Assembly: GCF_030463535.1 (NCBI RefSeq)
Contig: NC_132888.1
Span: forward strand, 5,386,081 to 5,450,080
Length of the DNA: 64,000 nucleotides
Origin: Salminus brasiliensis
Taxonomy: Eukaryota > Chordata > Actinopteri > Characiformes > Bryconidae
Direction: 5' to 3'
The position numbers and the translations under genes were made by a program. Positions 46,555-57,010 of the stretch are shown one piece after another. Under the pieces are notes generated by a model. The model ran no database searches. It was not told where the DNA came from and was given only the letters and a program-made list of their open reading frames with translations. Position 1 is the first letter of the stretch. The number at the start of each line of letters is the position of its first letter.

Positions 46555-47327
46555 CTGCAAAGATAATCTCGGGTCAATGGGGAAACTCTCTCTCTCCCAC
46601 ATACAAATACCTCAGATGCTTCCACTGAGAACCTGAAGGACATCCATCTCACCTTGTCATACTTCTCCTTCAACTTGGCCGCCTTTTTCTCATAAGGCTG
46701 CTTCACCTCTGCTGACGAGCTGTTCCACATCTCTCCCAGCTTCTTCGCTATGTCTCCGATGGACAAGCCTGGGTTCTCACCCTTAATCTTAGGGCGGTAG
46801 TCACCACAGAAAATGAAGAACGCTGACCTGAACGGGAGAAAACACAAAAAACCAAACAGGTGACCGGGTTTGTTTTAATGCGAGGATCATTTAGGAAGGT
46901 GTATGACCAGGAGATACGTACGGAGGTCTCTTGGGGGCGTTAGGGTCCTTAAACCGCTTCTTCTTTTCTCCTTTGGGTGGAATGTAATTCTTCATTTCTC
47001 TCTCGTAGCGGACCTTGTCCTGCTTCGCCATATCCTCAAACTTGGTCTTCTCCTTGGGCGACATTGTCTGTGGAGACAGAGCATAGAAGATCTCTCCTCA
47101 GAACCTAAAAAACTCGGGAGCAGATGGGAGCATCAGGCCGAGAGCGTCACGATTTGTCAAATAAAAAAGACGATAAATACCTTCCATCGCTCTGAGCATT
47201 TCTTGGAGAACTCGGAGAAGTTGACCGAAGCTTCCGGGTGCTTCTTCTTATGCTCCTCGCGGCAGGTCTGCACGAAATACGCATACGAGGACATTTTTCC
47301 TCTGGGCTTCCTCGGATCTTTCACCAT
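46426..47327 (-). CDS. hmgb1: high mobility group protein B1
   Basis: A nuclear DNA-bending chromatin protein; in vertebrates it is also released as an alarmin. Four coding exons with matching phases: 47181-47327, 46922-47067, 46653-46827 and 46426-46554. They encode 198 residues. HMG box A (about 8-78) starts [20 protein letters not shown] and keeps the redox Cys pair (positions 22 and 44). The linker [20 protein letters not shown] is of HMGB1 type; HMGB2/3 usually lack the RF. Box B (about 95-163) contains [20 protein letters not shown] with its single Cys. A short basic linker and an uninterrupted run of 23 Asp/Glu close the protein. Human HMGB1 has 215 residues and a 30-residue acidic tail, so linker and tail are shorter here. 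It lies head to head with tex26. Fish have two hmgb1 paralogues; I cannot say which this is. Confidence 0.94.
46653..46827 (-). CDS. hmgb1: hmgb1 coding exon 3 (box B)
   Basis: Acceptor CCCGTTCAG, donor GACAAG|GTGAGA. Encodes box B through [12 protein letters not shown]. Confidence 0.94.
46922..47067 (-). CDS. hmgb1: hmgb1 coding exon 2 (end of box A, linker)
   Basis: Acceptor TCTCCACAG, donor CCTCC|GTACGT. Encodes [20 protein letters not shown] and the inter-box linker. Confidence 0.94.
47181..47327 (-). CDS. hmgb1: hmgb1 coding exon 1 (box A)
   Basis: The ATG at 47325-47327 is preceded by TCAAG, and the reading starts [10 protein letters not shown]. Donor GGAAG|GTATTT. An acceptor-like CAG lies just upstream (CCTTTCAGACTCAAG), consistent with a 5' non-coding exon. 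Confidence 0.94.
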
Positions 47328-49320
47328 CTTGAGTCTGAAAGGGGAGCAGTTATGAGATTAATGGCATTACATTAAACAACCGTGAATATCCAAAATACAT
47401 GGAAAGCAAAGGAAATGAATGTACACGTAAATAATTAGGAGGATACATCTTGGCCAGCTGTTTTTATTACCAGCATCCTAACTCAAGCCATCACTTAGGA
47501 CCAAGATAAGGAGACCTAATGGCCTAATGTCCTTCTTGAGAAAGACAAGGACAACCTCCAGTTCACCAAAACAAACCTTCAGACCATTTCCATGCTTCAC
47601 CCTCATGGATACACATCCATGGGCATCAACGAGGCAGTCATGGCTTATGAAGACAGGGCTTACACTAGACTACACAGACTTAGCAGACGATAACACTAAT
47701 TATTTCCCTCCATTTTGGAGCAAAATGGGCTTTCATGAGAGAAAGTCCCCCTCATTCGCCTCCTCCCACATTCCTACGGTGCCTGGGAGCTAAAATAAAC
47801 TGGCTACGGTGGTCTTTTCCTCATACTATGCCTCCTTTCCCTTCAGATATCATCACGTCTACTATGAACTTGGTCCGTATCACCGTGTGTGTGTGCGCGC
47901 CTCCGCGTATTTGTCTCTTTGTGGGGACCCGGCCACCTTAAAACATGACGTCGTGGCTGATATTTATGAGAAAAACGGAATTTTAGCAAACATCCAGCTT
48001 TAACGAAACAATATTACTCCTTTTATTTTAGAATACTTTCATAATTAGGGTTGGTATGGGTGTATGCAGCGCAAACGGCGCCGGGCTGCAGAAAGCAACC
48101 GTAATACCCCACAAAGACAGGAATACAAATGACCCTGTGTGAGGAAGTCTCCGAATGGCCGCGATCGCCGTTTACTACCAGCTGTACTATCCTACCACCA
48201 ACTCCTTGTAAAACCTTGTTATTCCAGATTTACGCTGTTTTACTCATCCAAACACACCCACGGTTGCTTATAAGCTCTTTATTGAGGTTCGCCAGGTGAA
48301 ATATCGGTGTAAAAGAGGCGGAGCGGTGTAAAAAAAGGCAAAAAAACACAGCTAGCTCGCTAAGTAGTCCGCTGCCGCCGTGCCTCGTACCACAACATGG
48401 CTCCCCTGCTGCCTTTATGTCTGTGCGGAGCAAAGCCCACACAGAGAGGCCAGCCCGCTGGGAAGGGGTAAACACTGAGAGTCGGGATTTTACGCATTTT
48501 AATCACTCATAAAATTATCGCGGGTCGTTTTTAGATTAAACGCGAATGGAAATCGCAAAAAAAAAAAATAAATAAATAAAAATTAATGAAGACTCCCATC
48601 CCCCGAACATCAGCCATTTTAAATAACGCTATAAATGCATTTAAAAGGTAAAAAAAAAATAAAAAGCACCGTCTGTGCGATTGCTGAGCTGTTCTTCGCA
48701 TTACTCGGGGTGTTAGACCAGCTCGCGGAGCTCGGAGGTGACATTGCTGGCGCTCATACACACACAATAGCTTTAGCAGTAGCCAGGTTAGCTCGGCGGT
48801 CGGGTGCATTTTATTTATTTAAAAAAATCCCAAAAATCGTAAAAAACTCAAATATCACCTGTCTGGTGCACGAATTACATTTTTAAATAATATTAGAGGT
48901 AATAAAAAAAAATAAAAAAAAAATCAAAGCACGCGCCCGGACTGCCTGGCTTGTCTCGCACACACCGAATATGACAAAGATGGACCGGTTTTCTGCAAAT
49001 CTAATATGCAAACAAAGGAAATCTGCTCCGTGCTGCACCGTTTTGGGATTATATGTGGCCGAGGGGTGAAATCAGTGCGTTTTTTGACAGACTCACCCAG
49101 GAAAAAAGCCCCCCGGTCCGCCGCTCCCGTGTTCAGATCAATTGATGGATAAATACGGATTGGAAGTACAATAAACACAGTGGCGCGCGCGTCCTTCTGC
49201 CCGACAGAGAAGCGGACCCCAGCTGCGCTCCTCATTGGCTGCCGCCAAGTCTGCGGCGCTCCTGATTGGCTCCGGCCGCGTCTATAGCACATACCGGGGG
49301 CGAGGCGGGATTGGCCAGTT
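47328..49320 (-). promoter_or_regulatory. hmgb1 upstream region with GC-rich promoter
   Basis: From about 48050 the sequence becomes rich in CpG (GCAAACGGCGCCGGG, GGCCGCGATCGCCG, GGCGGTCGGG), peaking at 49090-49320. Three ATTGG motifs at 49235, 49265 and 49310 are CCAAT boxes in minus orientation, spaced about 30-45 bp. Together with GGGGGCGAGGCGG they mark a housekeeping-type promoter for hmgb1. The 5' non-coding exon was not delimited. The 47400-48050 part is ordinary intronic sequence. Confidence 0.65.
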
Positions 49321-49499
49321 CGCGGAGAAACGTCACTGCATCCGAATGGCGCGTGAATCTGAACGGGGAAGGCTGCTGCGTGAGTTTACTGACAGGCTGA
49401 GATACGGACCGGTGATAGCGGGGAGCTGCACCACCGCACAAAGCATGGAGCCACACACTGGACCTTCCACACGTTTATTAGCGTGCTGGGTTATCGATT

Positions 49500-50230
49500 A
49501 GCCCTCGTGACCTCCTCCTGGGATTGCACAAAGCACTGGGCTGCACAATCACTGCTGCACACTGTGCACGTTATACCCCTATAACCATACCCCCTCATCC
49601 TCATCTCATACTTTGAGCACTTATATTCCTTAATGCATGTTTTCTATGTATTGTGTGTGTGTGTGTTTTATTTCATATATTGTTTAATTTGGGATTTGTT
49701 ATATTTTTTGATCCTGTCTCTATCATCTCTATCGTCCTTCCTATCGCAAGTGTTTTTTACTTAAAATGCCACCAGAGACACATGCCTAACTCAAGGTTTA
49801 CTGGTAAACACTCAGTTCAAGATCTCTATAATGTAATTTTTGTAGATTAGATATTAGTAGGAATAATACGGATATCTAAAATTATTGTAGGTATCTTTCA
49901 ATGGACCTTTTACCAGTGAAATGTACTTATAGATAAGAGACACTGAGATTCCATGTAAATCAATAGACACATATGACTGTCAAAATTACATTAAGGATAT
50001 ATCATCCTGGCAGTACAGCCAATGTTCTCTATGTATTGTGTGTGTGTATTTTATTTCATATATTGTTTAATTTGGGATTTGTGATATTTTTTGATCCTGT
50101 CTCTATCATCTCTATCGTCCTTATCTTCATTATCATCTTATGTTCTATGTGACCAGACAGTCATCCAAGCATCTCACTGCTAGTTGTGGGGTGAATGTGT
50201 GTCAGTGTGACAAATAAACTTTTAAATATT
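49500..50230. repeat. duplicated LINE/SINE-tail segment with inserted palindrome arm
   Basis: The block TATTTCATATATTGTTTAAT TTGGGATTTG ... TCTCTATCATCTCTATCGTCC occurs at 49670-49740 and again at 50050-50118. Between the two copies lies 49745-50028, a near-identical copy of 50918-51188 (AAGTGTTTTTTACTTAAAAT to ATCATCCTGGCAGTACAG). The right copy ends GTGTGACAAATAAACTTTTA, like a retroposon 3' end. Confidence 0.8.
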
Positions 50231-50671
50231 GATTTTAAATATATATTTTAAATATTTGAATAGATATGATATCAAAGGACACATTGGAAACGTGTCATTA
50301 TTACACCTAGAGCAATAAAGACCCCAAATTTGACAATTTTGCCTAGTAGAAATTCAGATTTTAGATATCAACTATGAAATTTGTCCTGATGATCTAAAAA
50401 GATAATGTATAAATCCATTCTGGCTAGTCATATTGCCAAAATTACATAATATTATTTACATAATTACATAAAATTAGTGTAATTCTGCTCATTTAAGACA
50501 TTCTAATTTAGTTGTCACTAGTTCTAATGGGCATTTAAGATAAATATGTACAGAAAATGTAGCTATAGATGTCTACAGTTCGGTTTTGACGTGTAGGAAT
50601 AATACTGATCTGATCTAAAACTAGAATTCTTAGTAAAATTGATGTAGTAGATGGATCGAATGAGCAGCCAG
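50231..50671. other. AT-rich spacer
   Basis: No gene or RNA feature was recognised. The wording resembles the palindrome interior (TAGGAATAATACTGAT, CATTCTGGCTAGTCATATTG), so it may be an older related copy. Confidence 0.45.
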
Positions 50672-51606
50672 AGCTTAGTAGAATAAAAGTTGCAATACTT
50701 TATATACCTTAAATGTACCATTAGCATTATACATAACAGCTACTACGCTAATAATAATAACAGCAATAGCAGTAATTGATATATTATTCTGTAGTACGCA
50801 ATAATACAGCTGGATATTGTAGCTGTAATTATGTAGCATCTGAGCCACCTCTGAAACCACCAGTCAACCACAAGTTTAACTCTGTGGCAGCACCATCTGG
50901 TCGCCCTCTTCGTGGCAAGTGTTTTTTACTTAAAATGCCACCAGAGACACATGCCAAACTCAAGGTTTACTGGTAAACACTCAGTTCAAGATCTCTATAA
51001 TGCAATTTTTGTAGATTAGATATTAGTAGGAATAATACGGATATCTAAAATTATTGTAGGTATCTTTCAATGGACCTTTTACCAGTGAAAAGTACTTATA
51101 GATAAGAGACACTGAGATTCCATGTAAATCAATAGACACATATGACTGTCAAAATTACATTAAGGATATATCATCCTGGCAGTACAGCAAGTCAGAATGG
51201 CTTCATAGATCTGTAGATCTAATCTATTAATTACTAGTAATTAAGATAATATTACTAAGCAATACATTTATAATAGTGGTAATTTCATAGATAATATCTA
51301 ATATTGGCATTATAAAGATCTGGGATTTGAGTGTTTACTAGCAAACATTGAGTTTGGCATGTATCACTGGTGGCATTTTAAGTAAAAAACACTTGCCATG
51401 ACAAAGGGGACCAGAAAGTTAAATGGGATGTATTGGATAAACTTGTGGTTGACTGGTGTTTTTAGAGGTGACTCAGATGCAACCTATTAACAGCTATAAT
51501 ACCCAGCTGTATTATTATAAAGAATAATATATCAAGTACTAGTATTACTGTATTAGTAGTGTAATGCTACTTTTGAGGTATTTAAACTATTGCAGCTTTT
51601 ATTCAA
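50672..51606. mobile_element. large imperfect palindrome / long-TIR element
   Basis: The left arm (50672-about 50995) and right arm (about 51330-51606) are reverse complements over about 280 bp. Matching blocks: GAATAAAAGTTGCAATACTT with its complement near 51590; TTGATATATTATTCT near 50777 and 51522; CACCAGTCAACCACAAGTTT near 50857 and 51440-51460; GGCAAGTGTTTTTTACTTAA near 50915 and 51378-51398. The ~330-bp centre has no ORF. It looks like a foldback or non-autonomous long-TIR transposon of unrecognised family. Confidence 0.8.
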
Positions 51607-51640
51607 CTGGAGTTCATCAGTAGGAAAATGCATGGCTTCT

Positions 51641-52213
51641 ATCATCCCCTGTACCTGGCCTGCATCCTCCATGCTATCATCCCCTGCACCTGGCCTGCAT
51701 CCTCCATGCTATCATCCCCCGCACCTGGCCTGCATCCTCCATGCTATCATCCCATGCACCTGGCCTGCATCCTCCATGCTATCATCCCATGCACCTGGCC
51801 TGCATCCGCCATGCTATCATCCCATGCACCTGGCCTGCATCCTCCATGCTATTATCCCATGCACCTGGCCTGCATCCTCCATACTATTATCCCATGCACC
51901 TGGCCTGCATCCTCCATGCTATCATCCCATGCACCTGGCCTGCATCCTCCATGCTATCATCCCATGCACCTGGCCTGCATCCTCCATGCTATCATCCCCT
52001 GCACCTGGCCTGCATCCTCCATACTATTATCCCATGCACCTGGCCTGCATCCTCCATGCTATTATCCCATGCACCTGGCCTGCATCCTCCATGCTATCAT
52101 CTCTGCACCTGGCCTGCATCCTCCATGCTATCATCCCCTGCACCTGGCCTGCATCCTCCATGCTATCATCCCATGCACCTGGCCTGCATCTTCCATGCTA
52201 TCACCCCCTGCAG
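51641..52213. repeat. 35-bp minisatellite, 16 units
   Basis: Unit ATCATCCCATGCACCTGGCC TGCATCCTCCATGCT. Sixteen tandem units plus a partial one, almost all exactly 35 bp; unit 14 (52096-52129) is 34 bp. Variants are limited to a few positions (CCCCT/CCCAT, ATGCT/ATACT, ATCAT/ATTAT), so the array is young or homogenised. Confidence 0.96.
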
Positions 52214-52470
52214 TGTAAGGGCTGCATGTAAACACTGCAGTTCAGGCTGTCTCAGAGTTGTTATCCTGGTAGGCATGGGTAATGGATAATGCTATTTTTT
52301 ATCTAATCAATATTAAATATTTTAACCAAGTTAAAAAGTCTTCTTGCTCATGTAAAACGTCCTGCAGTGAAAACTGGTACAAATGTCAGCAACAGAAATG
52401 TATATTTTAAATCCTATGCATTAGTAAAACAAACTGCTACATTAACAGGCTGTTTAGTGTCTGTCTCCTG
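52214..52470. other. short spacer
   Basis: AT-rich; nothing recognised. Confidence 0.45.
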
Positions 52471-52779
52471 TCAAGTCAAGTCAAGTCAAGTAGGTTTTAT
52501 TGTCATTTCAACTTCATACAGAGTACACAGTGAAACGAAACAACGTTACTCCAGGACCATGGTGCAACATAGACAGTGCATACAAGACACAAGTGCAACA
52601 CAAACAAACAAGTGCGGACAGACAACACAACACAGTACAGACCAGAGAATAATAAATAATTGACGGTAGTGTGCAAATTGTGCAATGTGTAATATATAGA
52701 GTCCAGTGAGGTAGTAAAGTAAAGTTATTAGTGCAATGACTTTGTGCAAAAATGCTTCCCCTTTTTTCCTGGGGTAAAT

Positions 52780-52827
<48 letters not shown>

Positions 52828-53970
52828 AGGGAGAGTGTACATGTACCAGAAAGATATCAGTTCAGAAGTTGAGTTGTGTTGAGGAGTCTGATGGCTTGGG
52901 GGAAGAAGCTGTTGCAGAGTCTGGTCGTGTTGGACCGGATGCTGCGGTACCTTCTTCCTGATGGCAGGAGGGAGAACAGTCTGTGTGAAGGGTGGGTGGA
53001 GTCATCCACAATGCTGGTTGCTTTGCGGATGCAGCGGGTGGTGTAAATGTCCATGACGGAGGGGAGAGAGACTCCGATGATCCTCTCAGCTGTCCTCACA
53101 ATGCGTTGGAGGGACTTGCGGTCAGAGGCTGTGCAGGTCCCAAACCGGGCAGTGATGCAGCTGCTTAGGATGCTCTCTATGGTTCCCCTATAGAAGAGGG
53201 TGAGGATGGGTGGAGGGAGACTCTCTCAGAGGGCCTTTCTCAGCTTCCGGAGGAAGTAGAGACGCTGTTGGGCTTTCTTGGCTGTAGAGCTGGTGTTCAG
53301 GGACCAGGTGAGGTTCTCCGCTAGGTGGACACCAAGGAACTTGGTGCTCTTAACGATCTCCACAGAGGAGCCGTTGATGTTAAGCGGAGAGTGGTCCGGT
53401 CTTGATTTCCTGAAGTTGACTGTACACCAGTCTGTCAGCTGCTGCACCTCCTCTCTGTATGCTGACTCGTCGCCTTTGCTGATGAGACCCAGCACAGTTG
53501 TATCATCGGCGAACTTTATGATGCTGTTAGAACTGTGTTTCGCAACACAGTCATGAGTCAGCAGGGTGAACAGCAGAGGACTCAGTACACTGCCCTGGGG
53601 TGCCCCAGTGTTCATGGTGATGGTGCTGGAGCTGCTGTCCCCGAACCGGACTAACTGGGGCCTTCCTGTCAGGAAGTCCAGGATCCAGTTGCAGAGGGGG
53701 GTGTTGAGGCCCAGCAGGCTTAGCTTCCTGGTGAGGTTCTGTGGGATGATGGTGTTGAATGCTGAACTGAAGTCTATGAACAGCATTCTGACGTAGGTGT
53801 CCTTCTTCTCCAGGTGGGTAAGGGAGAGATGAAGGGTGGTGGTGATGGCATCGTCCGTGGAGCGGTTGGGACGATATGCAAATTGCAGGGGGTCCAATGA
53901 AGAGGGCAGTTGGTTCTTGATGTTCCTCATGACTAACCTCTCGAAGCACTTCATGATGTGGGCATGTGTG
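52471..53970 (-). mobile_element. 5'-truncated LINE (L2/CR1-type), (TCAAG)n tail
   Basis: On the minus strand, RT motifs run from 53950: [50 protein letters not shown] and the catalytic FADD in [12 protein letters not shown]. The frame ends at 53226, then the C-terminal part resumes in another frame (53099-52857: RTAERIIGVSLPSVMDIYTT to FPQAIRLLNTT). The segment after FADD is also shortened ([20 protein letters not shown]). A 3' UTR of ~380 bp follows, including a (GA)n tract, and ends in four TCAAG units. The 5' junction is within the RT, at a GTGT/ATGT-rich stretch near 53970. No endonuclease domain is present. It cannot move by itself. Confidence 0.9.
52786..52834. repeat. (GA)n microsatellite in LINE 3' UTR
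   Basis: GAGAGA run followed by GGGAGA units. Confidence 0.9.
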
Positions 53971-54173
53971 TAAGTATATGTACATATGTGAGTATGTGTG
54001 GTTGTTTGCAAAGAAACACAGCCCTAGTGCTTATTCTATGCATTTATTAGTACCAATAATTCACTATTTTAGCACCAAAGAGCAGTCAGTTTGATAAAAA
54101 GAAAAAACTGTAGGACTGTTCTTAACTACCAAATTCCCTTTTCTGAGAGGTTTTCTTATTACATGCCACAACA

Positions 54174-54488
54174 ACACCGATCAGCCAAAATGTGATGATC
54201 AAGCAGGTCTTGTGGGATGTTCCCGGTTATTGTCAGTACCTACGAAAAGTGCTCCAAGGAAGGACATCTGACATCTGGTGACAGGGCCAATAACACCTAA
54301 GGCTCATTGATGCTCATGGAGGCCTCACCTCACAACTTACAGGATTTAAAGGATCTCCTGCTAATGCTTTTTTCCCAAAAAACACCTTGTGGAGTCCATG
54401 CCTCAAATGGTCAGATCTGCTGTAGCGGTATAAGAGGACCTACTCAATATTAGGCAGGGGGTGTGTTAATGTTATGGCTGATTGGTGT
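54174..54488. mobile_element. MITE with ACACCGATCAGCC termini
   Basis: The left end ACACCGATCAGCCAAAATGT and the right end AATGTTATGGCTGATTGGTG T are inverted repeats of about 20 bp (complement ACACCAATCAGCCATAACAT T). The ~315-bp interior is non-coding. A rearranged relative is at 44116-44521. Confidence 0.85.
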
Positions 54489-54524
54489 ATGCTGTTGCAA
54501 ATCTGTATCATGTTGCAAAGTTTA

Positions 54525-54664
54525 TTATTATTATTATTATTAGTAGTAGTAGTAGTAGTAGTAGTATATATAATAAAATCCAAGTTTCAGGAGAATTTTC
54601 TTATTGAGAATGTAATAATAATAATGATAATAATAATAAATTCTCCTGTAACTTGGATTGTATT

Positions 54665-54732
<68 letters not shown>

Positions 54733-54865
54733 AAAAGTAAAAGTAAATTTTTTATTTATACAATTAAGTAAATTAATTTATTAATTAATATAATATTTGT
54801 ATGTATACAATTAATTTTAATTAATAAATAATACTTTATTTACTTAATTATTATAATAAAATGGC

Positions 54866-54901
<36 letters not shown>

Positions 54902-54920
54902 CTCATAATCTCCTTTTTAA
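54525..54920. repeat. microsatellite cluster
   Basis: (TTA)n/(TAG)n at 54525-54565, an inverted pair (AATCCAAGTTTCAGGAGAAT near 54578 and ATTCTCCTGTAACTTGGATT near 54640), (AT)n at 54670-54725 and (AAT)n at 54868-54900. Confidence 0.9.
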
Positions 54921-55970
54921 ATACCCAGATCTACTGTACCAAAATAAAATATAATAAGAAATAAAAATAGTAATATTTTAATGAAATTAACTAAAATAAA
55001 ATATTCATTCTAAATGTAAAAAGATTCATATTTATTTACGTTTTAGATAAATATCCATCAGGACTAGTGAAGAGTGAATAGAAATGTCTTGAAATTCACA
55101 TCATATGGATGAGGAATGAAATAATTGTTAACAGCATATAGGGGTGTTCACTGCTGTGTGACCTGTTCTTCTCCAAATGAACATGGAAACCCACGTCCTT
55201 ACTCAACCCGTGAACACAGCAAGGCTTTTTACACACTAAGGCCTGTTATTCAGGGTCTTCTGAACAAACTGGTGGGGCTGTTCTCTGGAAATAAAAGGTC
55301 ATAATAACACGTTTGACCCGCCGGCAGACCGTAGACTTTTTAAGGGGTTAGAAGGAATCCAAGGACAGTGAGCTGTGAACAGTTCTGCTCTTTGAAAACA
55401 CACCAGGAATCTGACCTAGACTTTCTGTTAGGACTCTCTGTTTTTCTCAAGCACTCATTTAAGGAGGATTTTAGTGAATGAGGGCCAGTGCATCCCACCC
55501 AGCAGCTAATTAGCTGATGTTGGTTGGAGTTATACTTGCTTGCTTCCTTTAAAAAGTCTAAATCCAACCAAACCCACCTAATCACCTTTTCCTAGCAGAA
55601 ATTCTCAATTAGCCAGACTGCCAAGCCTAACTTCAGCTTCAGTTATCTCCTGGTTGGGGACCACTGTTCTGGACCAAGAGTGCATCAACAGCAGAAGCTA
55701 AGAAGCCCCACAGCAGCTCTATAAGCTCTATAAGGTGCTTGTACATCTACAGCCATATTTCACAGAAGTGACGACGTTCTTACTGGAGTGTGGGTTTAGC
55801 TCACTTTGCATACCTTCTGTACACAGTGCTCCTTCAGAATACATACCGTGTCATTTTCAGTGTTGGCCACTGAGTGGCGCTATGCCCTCATATTTCAGCC
55901 TTTACACTGATACCAGAAAGTGGGAAGAATGAAAAGTTACTGTAGTTATTTTATATGATAGAGTGAGTGA
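54921..55970. other. intergenic, no gene seen
   Basis: ORFs of 65-81 codons lack domains. Sequence near 55395-55560 has repeat-like character. Confidence 0.45.
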
Positions 55971-55997
55971 TGCTTTTAACTTGTGTTTAATGTTATT

Positions 55998-55999
<2 letters not shown>

Positions 56000-56045
<46 letters not shown>
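56000..56045. repeat. (AC)n microsatellite
   Basis: About 22 AC units, just upstream of the proposed tex26 promoter. Confidence 0.95.
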
Positions 56046-56047
<2 letters not shown>

Positions 56048-56092
56048 ACATTCATTCACAATACGACCACACACAGAGTCCCACTGTTGTGC

Positions 56093-56107
56093 GTCTCCTA
56101 TAGCAAC
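56093..56107 (+). promoter_or_regulatory. X-box-like RFX site upstream of tex26
   Basis: GTCTCCTATAGCAAC fits the X-box pattern of two half-sites (GTNNCC and RGYAAC) separated by three bases. The right half AGCAAC is perfect; the left half is partial. It lies about 240 bp upstream of the candidate tex26 start. RFX factors drive many ciliary and axonemal genes. A motif this short can occur by chance. Confidence 0.5.
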
Positions 56108-56344
56108 GCCGTCTCTATTATGACCGACTGAACGTTCTGATCGTGGATCAAAAGCGACCAATAAAAAGGCGACCGCTACGTCACAATGCACCCTGCGTCA
56201 TAATGAAGAAAACCTATTCTGGCAAGTAGCGCTGTAGCATTTTCAGCTTCACTGGTTCAGTCCAGGTCCAGCACTGGTCATACTGGTTGTTATTACCTCG
56301 TTTGTGCTGGAAGAGGACCAGGCGGTTGGCTCCAGGACCAAGGC

Positions 56345-56357
56345 ATGGCGAGTTGTG
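56345..56357 (+). CDS. tex26: candidate tex26 exon 1
   Basis: ATG GCG AGT TGT G followed by a GTTAGT donor. One leftover base joins the two bases (AA) that start the exon at 59871 to make GAA, giving MASCEKKWDPYE. Support is the phase fit, the position behind the X-box-like site, and a short N-terminus. A 13-bp coding exon can arise by chance. Confidence 0.4.
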
Positions 56358-56564
56358 GTTAGTTCCACACACTAAGCTGTACTTTTCTTTATTAATATGA
56401 ATGTTTTATGCTAATTGTTTCCACAATTGTCACAAAATCTGGTCCATTTGTTAGTGAAAGGGGAATTCCACCAAATTTCCAAATTTCTGCATAATTGTAC
56501 TTACCTATAAACAGATGTGAAATTACATTTTATGAAATGTTGTGGTAATGGCATACCCTGAAAT

Positions 56565-56775
56565 GGGACGTGATGCTGTGGCTATTTACTTTTGGTTCCA
56601 TAAAGAAGCATGTTTGTAGTAGAGATGTGTAGTACAGTGTGAAGAACCTTTTAAACATCTAAAAAACCTTCACCTAATCTAAGATCTCTTTGCCAATTTT
56701 AAAATTCACCGTCACACATCTCTCTTACAAAATTGCAACTTTCATGGAACCAAAAGTGAGGCAGTTTTCTGAGGC
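56565..56775. mobile_element. GGTTCCATAAAGAACC-family MITE
   Basis: CTTTTGGTTCCATAAAGAAG near 56587 and CATGGAACCAAAAGTGAGGC near 56748 form the arms; ~150-bp non-coding centre. Confidence 0.7.
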
Positions 56776-56794
56776 AGTTTTAGGCCAGTACATG

Positions 56795-57010
56795 TGGGGC
56801 AGTGGTGACTCAGCAGCTGGAGCACCAGGCTATTGATGACAGGGTTGTGGGTGTAATGCCCAGGCTTGACAAGCTGCCACTGTTGGGTCCCTGAGCAAGG
56901 CCCTTAACCCTCTCTGCTCCCTGGGCACGGCAGCAATGCCTGCCCACTGCTCCTGGCATGTGTACTCACTGTCCACTGTGGGTGTTTGCTCACTAGTGTG
57001 TGTCATGGTC
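56795..57010 (+). repeat. tRNA-derived SINE (family 1)
   Basis: GCAGTGGTGACTCAGCAGCT (A box), GACAGGGTTGTGGGTGTAAT (degenerate B box), then CAAGCTGCCACTGTTGGGTC and CTCTCTGCTCCCTGGGCACG. Lies in the first putative intron of tex26. Confidence 0.82.

Noticed and set aside
46265-46636. Plus-strand ORF with a long poly-Ser run
   Set aside because: It is the antisense of the Asp/Glu-rich tail of hmgb1 and has no independent support.
51641-52213. CRISPR-like regular repeat array
   Set aside because: Units are contiguous without spacers, and the genome is a vertebrate; it is a minisatellite.
51590-52289. Three overlapping ORFs of 182-213 codons
   Set aside because: They are the three frames of one 35-bp tandem repeat; no conserved domain, start context or splice support.
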